From Gimesia chilikensis (GTDB lineage Bacteria; Planctomycetota; Planctomycetia; Planctomycetales; Planctomycetaceae): 64,000 nucleotides of DNA. The notes beneath the pieces were generated by a model. The model worked only from the letters and a program-made list of their open reading frames with translations, made no database searches and was not told the origin of the DNA. The position numbers were made by a program, and so were the translations under genes. The stretch is from positions 4,263,748 through 4,327,747 of the forward strand of contig NZ_CP036266.1 of assembly GCF_007744075.1 (NCBI RefSeq), given 5' to 3'. Positions 57,184-64,000 of this stretch are shown piece by piece (positions within the stretch are counted from its first letter, which is position 1; every line of letters starts with the position of its first letter).

Positions 57184-59505
57184 CTAAGCAGTTTCCTCAT
57201 CGGGACTTACTTCACGCACCACAATTTCATTCCCTTGAATCTGGGAAATTTCTACCGGTACACCGACCTGAATATAGGGGCCTTCGCTGATCACATCGAT
57301 CCAGACTCCCTCAATTTCAACCCGTCCAGCGGGTCGTAAAACGGATGTGGTGACCCCCTGCATGCCCACTTTTAACTCCAAGCCGTGGCGCTGGACACTG
57401 TCAAAGTTGCCGAGCAGTTCGGGGTCCAGCCGGATCTCGTGACCACCAGGACGTTGATTGTCGCCCGGGGGTGCGAGAATAATCGAACTCATCAGCCGCG
57501 ACTCGGGCAGAAATCGATTCAGAATCAACGCCAGCACAATAACCGTTACCAACGACGCACTCATGGTGCCGACCGTGTTGGTCATGTTGGTGAAATCGGA
57601 ACCGGGGCGCAATGTATTGAAATCCCCGAAGGTCTGGCTGGCAAGAATAATCGAAGAGACGATCAGCAGCCCTCCGGAAACGCCGAAGATCCCGAAACCG
57701 GGAATGACGAAGATCTCCATCAGAATGCAGATCATGCCGATCACGAACAGGACGATCTCGAGGTATCCAGCCGTCCCTCCCAGGAATTTGCTCCAGAAAA
57801 ACAAGCCGAAACAGACGGCTGACATAATTCCGAACATCCCGGTCAGCGTATAAAGTTCGAGGTAGATGAACAGGGCACCCATAAAGAATAGCAGAAAGGT
57901 CACCGCTCCCGTGTTAAGGTAAAAAACGAGGGTATCGACCCAGGTACGCCCAACCGCTTTCAAGTTGACACCAGCGGCAATTCCCAGTCGCTGCTTGAGT
58001 TCATCCATGTCACGCACGGGAGGTTCCGCGAGCTTGAGTTCGTGAGCCCGGACGCCATTAACGGTCAGCAGGTTGCCTTTCTTCGACTCGGGAATCATCG
58101 GGCCTTTGATCCATTCCCCATTCGATTCATGAATTTCAGTATCGGACATGAACCAGAGCTGACCGGTTTTGCTGTTGGTGACTTCAAAGACTTCCAGGTC
58201 TTTATCCATCATCGCTTCACAGACCGCTGGTGGCCGGCCTTTCTTTTCTGCGAGATCGCGAATCGTCACCCGGATCGGACTCAGAATTTTTTCCGGTACG
58301 AATTCGAACTGCCCATTTTTGTTCTCATGCATGACCCCCGCGTCGCCAATCTGGCCGTTGGGTTTGAGAAAAATCTCGTCACAGCCCAGGGCAATAATCG
58401 CCGCACTGCTCATGGCACGTTCGGGAATATACGCAACGGTGCGAACCTTACTGGATTCGAGATCGGCAATCCGATTCGCCAGATTCATCCCGGAAAGCAG
58501 GTATCCACCGCCAGAATCGATTTCAAACACCAGCATATTGGCCCCGGAATTGACGGCCCGATTGATCTGCCGTTCGATGAATGTTTCCAGAATGGGTGAA
58601 ATCATCCCGTCGACCTTGATCAACATTACTTTAGGTGCTTCTCCCACCGTCGGATCGTCGCGCAGCTTTTCCCGTGGAATGCCGTAGAATTCGGAAAGAT
58701 CTCCCCGGGAATGGGCCAGTTGCTGGACCAGAACATCGACGGCCCGGGCTTTGCTGCCCGAAAAAACGCCCAGCGAACCGACTTCTTTGATGGTTTCCAC
58801 ATCGGTGATCACAGCCTGATTGTCCCGCAGTCGCTTCAGTTCTTCGGGAGTGACCACCCGCGATTCGACCTGCTTATTCTTGCCTTCGCCCTGCTGGATT
58901 TTCACTTTCAGCACGGCCTGCTGCGGATCCATCATGCCCAGAGCCAGTGCCCGGCTCAGTTTGGGATTGTGCCGTTTTTCCACGATCGAGAGCACAAACT
59001 GCTGTTCGTCCCGATCCAGTGCTTTACCGTATCCGATATCACCCAGTTCCGCATCGGGGTGCATCACGATTTCATCACAGGCCAGCGCCAGAACCACGTT
59101 GTTACCAATGACCGTTTCCGGGATCCACGCAATTGTTTTCAAGCTGGATAATTTAGACGAGGCCAGAAATTTCGCCAGCCCCTGCACCTGGTGAAAGGGG
59201 CTCGAACCGGGTGTGATTTTAAGCACCAGATAGCCTGTCTCTCCGGCTTGAGCGGCTTCGTTCTGCAGTGCCAGGGCGGCATTGGTCACGCGTCCGTAGG
59301 TGACCTCACCCACGGGACTTTCGATTGACATAAACTGTGCGGGAATCGATGGGGGCCCGTCGGGCTCGGCTTTCTTCGCAGGTGGATCCGCTGGTTTATC
59401 GGATTTGGGAGCCTGTTTGGCAGGATCAGCCTGGAGTGCAGAATTTCCGTTGAGCACTAAAAGTCCCAGAATCAAGGCCAGGAACATCTGGTTGACGTGT
59501 TTCAT
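57184..59505 (-). CDS. NfeD/ClpP-class membrane serine protease with duplicated protease domain
   Basis: 773 residues. Signal peptide (1-26), then a Lys/Pro-rich linker (27-55). Two ClpP/SDH-type domains follow: the first about 58-270, the second about 290-500. In the second, DSGGGYLLSGMN forms the oxyanion loop and PERAMSSAAIIALGCDEIF supplies the nucleophile (S366 or S367). In the first, the same region reads PETVIGNNVVLALACDEI, with Gly/Asn at the Ser positions, so it looks inactive. Five or six transmembrane helices lie at about 525-670, and a small NfeD OB-fold domain ends the protein (about 690-773, LKVGMQGVTTSVLRPAGRVEI). Related proteins control membrane quality or lipid-raft components. 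Single copy, own unit. Confidence 0.88.
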   Translation of the reverse strand: MKHVNQMFLALILGLLVLNGNSALQADPAKQAPKSDKPADPPAKKAEPDGPPSIPAQFMSIESPVGEVTYGRVTNAALALQNEAAQAGETGYLVLKITPGSSPFHQVQGLAKFLASSKLSSLKTIAWIPETVIGNNVVLALACDEIVMHPDAELGDIGYGKALDRDEQQFVLSIVEKRHNPKLSRALALGMMDPQQAVLKVKIQQGEGKNKQVESRVVTPEELKRLRDNQAVITDVETIKEVGSLGVFSGSKARAVDVLVQQLAHSRGDLSEFYGIPREKLRDDPTVGEAPKVMLIKVDGMISPILETFIERQINRAVNSGANMLVFEIDSGGGYLLSGMNLANRIADLESSKVRTVAYIPERAMSSAAIIALGCDEIFLKPNGQIGDAGVMHENKNGQFEFVPEKILSPIRVTIRDLAEKKGRPPAVCEAMMDKDLEVFEVTNSKTGQLWFMSDTEIHESNGEWIKGPMIPESKKGNLLTVNGVRAHELKLAEPPVRDMDELKQRLGIAAGVNLKAVGRTWVDTLVFYLNTGAVTFLLFFMGALFIYLELYTLTGMFGIMSAVCFGLFFWSKFLGGTAGYLEIVLFVIGMICILMEIFVIPGFGIFGVSGGLLIVSSIILASQTFGDFNTLRPGSDFTNMTNTVGTMSASLVTVIVLALILNRFLPESRLMSSIILAPPGDNQRPGGHEIRLDPELLGNFDSVQRHGLELKVGMQGVTTSVLRPAGRVEIEGVWIDVISEGPYIQVGVPVEISQIQGNEIVVREVSPDEETA

Positions 59506-59954
59506 GATGTGACTTTCAATCAGGTCTGAACTGCAAAGGCTGAAAACAAAATCGCGTTCTCAGCTGTCGGCCTCAAGATGGGACAGCGCCCCGGCTCTAC
59601 TACTATAATCAGTTTCGGAAGAGGGGGTGTACTCATTTAACGGTATTTTATCCCACAGGGATCATTTCCTGCACAAAAATTATAGATGATTTTCCCATTC
59701 GAAATAAGGCCCTGCTTTTCATTCCAGCCCGAACAGAATGAATCTTCACAAATCGTGACGTTTCTCTATAGACAGATGGGAGACACTTCATGTTCATCGC
59801 AAAAGCCTCGATTACGTTCACTGGTGAGAGACGCGTGCGGCTCAACAATCCTGACCTGTGAAACCGTAAGAATTTCGGAGAAAACAGGTTAAATTTTCAG
59901 CGGTCACTCCTTACAATACTGGGACGAATCGTATCAGCACCCTAAAGGGCAACC
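59506..59954. other. 449-base gene-free region between divergent genes
   Basis: Upstream of the NfeD-like gene (minus) and the helicase (plus). TATAAT occurs at 59604-59609 and TACAAT at 59912-59917, both without good -35 boxes. Two overlapping frames of 66-68 codons on opposite strands here have no ribosome binding site or motif and look non-coding. Confidence 0.4.
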
Positions 59955-62900
59955 ATGTCATTCTACGGCTATCACCCCATCATCGAAAAGTGGTTTCGCA
60001 AACGCTTTGCGGGCCCTACCGAACCGCAGCAGCAGGGCTGGCCCTGCATCAACCGGGGTGAGCACACACTGATTTCCGCCCCTACCGGTAGTGGTAAGAC
60101 ATTGACGGCGTTCCTGTCAGTGATCGATCGCATCGTGAAACGCTCACTGGAAGGCGACCTCGATGATGAGACCGTGGTCGTCTACGTCTCCCCCTTACGG
60201 GCGCTCTCCAATGACATGCATCGGAACCTGACCGAGCCGCTGGAAGAAATTTCCGCACTGCTCGAAGAAGAAGGCTACCTGTTCACACCGATCCGCATCG
60301 GATTGCGCACCGGCGACACCCCTTCCTCACAGCGGACTGCGCTGGTCCGGCGTCCGCCCCATATTCTTGTGACGACTCCTGAATCGCTGTACCTGATGCT
60401 GACCGGCACCAAAAGCCGGGAGACATTGAAAACCGTCGAGACTGTAATCGTCGACGAAATCCATGCTCTGCTCCGCGACAAACGGGGATCGCACTGGTCG
60501 TTGACCCTCGAACGACTCGAAACACTGGTCGAGCATCCGTTGCAGCGAATTGGGCTGTCAGCGACGCAGAAGCCGCTGGAACGGGTCGCACAATACCTGG
60601 TAGGAAACCGTCCCGAGATAGAGATCACGAGTTCTGCTCCTCCGGAACAGGAGAATGCTCACCCCGAACAGACCTGCCGGATTGTGAATATCGGCCACTC
60701 CCGCACACTGGATGTGGCAATCCAGGTTCCCCCTTCGGAACTGAGTGCGATCTGCACTCACGAACAATGGGCGGAAGTGCTGGACCAGATCGTCGCGTTG
60801 ATTGAATCGCATCACAGTACGCTGATCTTTGTCAACACACGGCGTCTGGCCGAACGGATTACCCATCAGTTGACCGAGCGACTGGGAGAAGAAGTCGTCG
60901 GCAGCCATCACGGATCGTTGTCCGCCAAAATCCGGCATCGTACCGAGCAGAAGCTGAAAACGGGGGAACTGAAGGCGGTCATCGCTACCGCGTCACTTGA
61001 GCTGGGAATCGACGTCGGCTACATCGACCTGGTGGTACAGATTGGTTCGCCACGGGGCATCGCGACCTTCCTGCAACGGATCGGTCGCTCGGGGCACTCA
61101 CTGGGACTGGTGCCTAAAGGACGGATCTTCGCGCTCTCCCGCGATGAATTAATGGAAAGCATGGCCCTGGTTCGGTCGATCAAGCAGGGAATCCTGGATA
61201 CGGTCCGCATGCCGGAAGCCCCGATCGATATTCTGGCCCAGCAGATCGTGGCGGAAGTCTCCAGCCAGGAATGGAACACCGAGGAACTGTTTGCAGCGGT
61301 CACACGGTCGTATTCCTATCGCAATCTGAAGCGGACCGACTTCGACAGCACGATTCAATTTCTGAGTGAAGGCATCAGCAGCACAGCCGGCCGCAGTCGC
61401 GTCTATCTGCACCACGACCAGGTACAGAAACGAGTCCGCAGTCGCAAGAATGCGCGTCTCGTCTCGACGATGAACGGCGGTGCGATTCCGGAAATCGCCT
61501 CGTACCGTGTCGTCACCGAAGACGATCAGACGGTGGTCGGATCGGTGGATGAAGAATTCGCCGTGGAAAGCATGGCCGGGGATGTCTTCCTGCTGGGCAA
61601 CACGTCCTGGCAGATCCGCTACGTGCGTGGCGGCGATGTGACTGTCGTCGATGCCCACGGTGCGCCGCCGTCAATTCCCTTCTGGTTTGGTGAAGCACCG
61701 GGACGTTCGCTGGAGCTCTCGACCGAGATCTCGCATCTGCGGGAAGAACTTTCGCAGCGGATTGAAGATCCCGAACAGGCGATTCTCTGGCTGACGACCG
61801 AATGCAATGTCGATGAGTGGGCGGCTAAACAGACGGTGGAATACATTCAGGCCCAGAAAGCGGCCCTGGGAATGGTGCCCACGCAGAAACGAATTGTCTT
61901 CGAGCGGTTCTTTGATGAATCCGGGGGCATGCAGCTGGTGATTCACGCCCCTTTTGGTGGCGACATCAACCGGGCCTGGGGTTATACAATGCGCAAGCGG
62001 TTCTGCCGCTCTTACAATTTTGAGCTGCAGGCGACCGCCGACGATAACGGTATCATTCTCTCGCTCGGGCCGCAGCACAGCTTTCCGCTGGAAAGCCTGT
62101 TTTCGATGCTCAATACCAGCAACGTGCAACAGCTGTCCGAACAGGCCATTCTGGATCATCCCATGTTCCACGTCCGCTGGCGGTGGAATGTGACCCGCTC
62201 CCTGCTCGTCTCCCGCATGCAGAACGGAAAAAAAGTTCCACCTCCGCTGCAGCGGTTTCGCGCCGAAGACCTTTTGACCGCCGTTTTCCCCCGACTGACC
62301 GGCTGTCCGGAGAACGAGATCGGCGAGATTGTCCGCCCCGATCATATTCTCGTCGACCAGACACTCTATGACTGTCTTAACGAACAACTCGATATCGACG
62401 GGCTCAAACAGGTCTTACTGGAAATTGAGCAGGACCAGATCAAGCTGATCCCCCGCGATACCCGGGAGCCGTCCCCCTTTTGTTATGAGCTTTTGAATTC
62501 CAGCCCCTATACCTTCCTGGACGGGGGCGAAGCCCAGGAACGACGCGCCCGAGCCGTGGCAACGCGGCACACACTGTCTGTGGAAAGCGTGGAAGATCTG
62601 GGACGTTTGTCGCCCGAGGCGATCGCGCAGGTCTGTCAGGAAGCGCAGCCCCTGGTTCGCAATGCAGACGAATTCCACGATGTCCTGCTGGGACGGATTC
62701 ATCTTCCCATCAACCAGTGTCCCGACTGGGCCGACTGGTATCGGGAACTTGAAGCCACAGGACGCGCGACGACACTCACACGTGCGATTGACAATACAAT
62801 TCCAAGTTGGGTAGCGACCGAACGACTGCCTGCAGCCCTGGCCGCTTTCCCCGATTCCTCACATGCACCGGCAGTCGAAGTTCCTGCAGGCGTACAGCAG

Positions 62901-64000
62901 GAATGGGAGTCGACCGAGGCCCGCACGGCCATCATTCGGGGACTGCTGGATACCTGCGGCCCCCTGTCGGTGGCGGAGCTTGCGGATCTGGCTGGCATGA
63001 CCGAATCGCAAACCGAAGCGGCCCTGTATGCACTCGAAGGCGAAGGCTCTGCCATGCAGGGTTACTTCCGCGTTAAAGATCCAAACTGGGATCAGAGTGC
63101 AGCTGAGGGTCAGGAGCAGGCGGAAGTGAAAGAGTCAGACAACGTCGTCCCGCCCAAAGAATGGTGTCATCGCCGGCTGCTGTCCCGTATTCATCGTCTG
63201 ACGCTGCAGGGACTAAGGGCCCAGGTACAGCCTGTTGATCCCAGTGTGTTTATTCGTTATCTCACGCATCATCATGGACTGGCTGGCGGCGAGAAACGGA
63301 CCGGCACGAATGGTCTGTTCGAAGTACTCTCGATGCTGCAGGGGATCGACATCCCGGCGGTCTGCTGGGAACGGGATATCCTGCCGGCACGCCTTTCGAA
63401 CTATCAGAGCAGTCAGTTGGACGAACTCTGTTTCACCGGCGAGATTGGCTGGGGGCGACTCTATCCTCCCAAGCGCAACCCGGATCAGGGGAAACCGATG
63501 ACCGGCATCACCCGCAATGCGCCGGTGTCGTTCTTTCTCCGCGAGGATATCCCCTGGCTGACCTGTTTTAACCTGGTGCAGTCAGAGAGTGAATCAGAAG
63601 AATCCTGCCTGAGCAGCCCGGCACAGGAAGTACAGGAACTGTTGACCCAGCGTGGTGCCCTGTTTGCCACCGATCTGATGACGGCGACCGAGTCACTCCC
63701 TTCGCAGATCGCTGATTCACTAGGCGAACTGATTGCCCGCGGTCTGGTCACTTCAGACAGTTTTTCCGGCATGCGACAGTTTACGCAGGACCGCGCTACA
63801 CAGAAACGGCGTTCTTCGCGGAAATCGCGGATCGGTCTGGTCCGCAAACGTTCGACTCCCAACAACACCGGACGTTGGTCAATCTGGCGACGCGAGCCTG
63901 AGGAACCAATTGAAGAACGGGGACTCAAGCATTACGAAAATGTCGAACAGTGGGCGTGGCAGCTGCTCAGGCGGTGGGGCGTGGTATTCCGCGACCTGCT
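59955..64000 (+). CDS. lhr: Lhr-type DEAD/DEAH-box helicase, 3' end cut by the window
   Basis: 1348 codons are visible and the frame is open to the window edge. Start ATG at 59955 (MSFYGYHPIIEKWF). Motif Q/I: PTEPQQQGWP and SAPTGSGKT (Walker A, residues 42-49); motif Ia YVSPLRALSNDM; motif II DEIH (167-170); motif III LSATQKPLE. The second RecA domain (about 255-380) has HHGSLSAKIRHRTEQKLK and ASLELGIDVGYIDLVVQIGSPRG with QRIGRSGHS (motif VI). The Lhr winged helix and DEAD/H-associated domains follow. The last bases encode QLLRRWGVVFRDL, a typical Lhr C-terminal-core motif. Lhr unwinds RNA:DNA hybrids and acts in DNA repair. Standing alone in the visible part. Confidence 0.93.
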   Translation, partial: MSFYGYHPIIEKWFRKRFAGPTEPQQQGWPCINRGEHTLISAPTGSGKTLTAFLSVIDRIVKRSLEGDLDDETVVVYVSPLRALSNDMHRNLTEPLEEISALLEEEGYLFTPIRIGLRTGDTPSSQRTALVRRPPHILVTTPESLYLMLTGTKSRETLKTVETVIVDEIHALLRDKRGSHWSLTLERLETLVEHPLQRIGLSATQKPLERVAQYLVGNRPEIEITSSAPPEQENAHPEQTCRIVNIGHSRTLDVAIQVPPSELSAICTHEQWAEVLDQIVALIESHHSTLIFVNTRRLAERITHQLTERLGEEVVGSHHGSLSAKIRHRTEQKLKTGELKAVIATASLELGIDVGYIDLVVQIGSPRGIATFLQRIGRSGHSLGLVPKGRIFALSRDELMESMALVRSIKQGILDTVRMPEAPIDILAQQIVAEVSSQEWNTEELFAAVTRSYSYRNLKRTDFDSTIQFLSEGISSTAGRSRVYLHHDQVQKRVRSRKNARLVSTMNGGAIPEIASYRVVTEDDQTVVGSVDEEFAVESMAGDVFLLGNTSWQIRYVRGGDVTVVDAHGAPPSIPFWFGEAPGRSLELSTEISHLREELSQRIEDPEQAILWLTTECNVDEWAAKQTVEYIQAQKAALGMVPTQKRIVFERFFDESGGMQLVIHAPFGGDINRAWGYTMRKRFCRSYNFELQATADDNGIILSLGPQHSFPLESLFSMLNTSNVQQLSEQAILDHPMFHVRWRWNVTRSLLVSRMQNGKKVPPPLQRFRAEDLLTAVFPRLTGCPENEIGEIVRPDHILVDQTLYDCLNEQLDIDGLKQVLLEIEQDQIKLIPRDTREPSPFCYELLNSSPYTFLDGGEAQERRARAVATRHTLSVESVEDLGRLSPEAIAQVCQEAQPLVRNADEFHDVLLGRIHLPINQCPDWADWYRELEATGRATTLTRAIDNTIPSWVATERLPAALAAFPDSSHAPAVEVPAGVQQEWESTEARTAIIRGLLDTCGPLSVAELADLAGMTESQTEAALYALEGEGSAMQGYFRVKDPNWDQSAAEGQEQAEVKESDNVVPPKEWCHRRLLSRIHRLTLQGLRAQVQPVDPSVFIRYLTHHHGLAGGEKRTGTNGLFEVLSMLQGIDIPAVCWERDILPARLSNYQSSQLDELCFTGEIGWGRLYPPKRNPDQGKPMTGITRNAPVSFFLREDIPWLTCFNLVQSESESEESCLSSPAQEVQELLTQRGALFATDLMTATESLPSQIADSLGELIARGLVTSDSFSGMRQFTQDRATQKRRSSRKSRIGLVRKRSTPNNTGRWSIWRREPEEPIEERGLKHYENVEQWAWQLLRRWGVVFRDL

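Noticed and set aside
59648-59892. Two short overlapping frames (66 and 68 codons) on opposite strands
   Set aside because: No motif, signal or ribosome binding site; typical of random open frames.
61671-62387. A 238-codon minus-strand frame
   Set aside because: Antisense to the Lhr-type helicase, whose motifs continue unbroken through the region.

Overview
The window looks like a chromosomal segment of a planctomycete (order Planctomycetales, Gimesia/Rubinisphaera-like). The assignment rests on the gene families. There are three DUF1559 prepilin-like proteins, three DUF1501 proteins and a DUF1592/DUF1588 cytochrome paired with DUF1552. There are also DUF1080, several Tat-exported Gfo/Idh/MocA or NHL proteins, sulfatases, PQQ-type propellers and sialidase-like (BNR) proteins. 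No species call is possible from sequence alone. I see no rRNA, tRNA, CRISPR array, transposase or prophage.

Layout. 1-12.2 kb: an accessory, probably glycan-directed region. It holds a cut-off sulfatase, an NHL propeller, a HEAT-sialidase fusion, a PQQ-like propeller, a second sialidase-like protein, an unknown membrane-anchored protein, two Gfo/Idh/MocA oxidoreductases and a second sulfatase. 12.3-14.2 kb: an ECF sigma factor overlapping a membrane-bound anti-sigma-like protein, both reading toward the sulfatase. 14.8-25.6 kb: DUF1501, DUF1080, the cytochrome/PA14/DUF1592 + DUF1552 pair behind a clear sigma70-type promoter, a cupin, a DUF1559 + lipoprotein cassette, and a ceramidase-like protein with a lectin-like tail.

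25.9-34.9 kb: a tightly packed plus-strand run. It encodes a polytopic membrane/TPR protein, a seven-haem c-type cytochrome, a small Cys-rich exported protein, an FtsX-type permease, a Cys-containing lipoprotein, an HlyD-type adaptor, an ABC ATPase and a second FtsX-type permease. This is my best candidate for an undescribed system. 35-43 kb: two DUF1501 genes around a stand-alone LexA-type DNA-binding domain flanked by inverted repeats, a DUF2726/zinc-finger protein, a single-domain response regulator, and a DUF1559-lipoprotein-DUF1559 cassette.

43.5-51.6 kb: a PQQ-like propeller, a third sialidase-like protein, and a TetR-HlyD-RND efflux operon with a palindrome inside a predicted promoter. 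51.8-64 kb: mostly housekeeping. It holds an NtrC-type regulator and a soluble histidine kinase, rpsO-pnp, a double-domain NfeD/ClpP-class membrane protease, and a large Lhr-type helicase cut by the window end.

Start codons were moved inward from the longest possible reading frame wherever a signal peptide, ribosome binding site or family N-terminus supported it. All domain names come from recognising motifs by eye; no database search was run.
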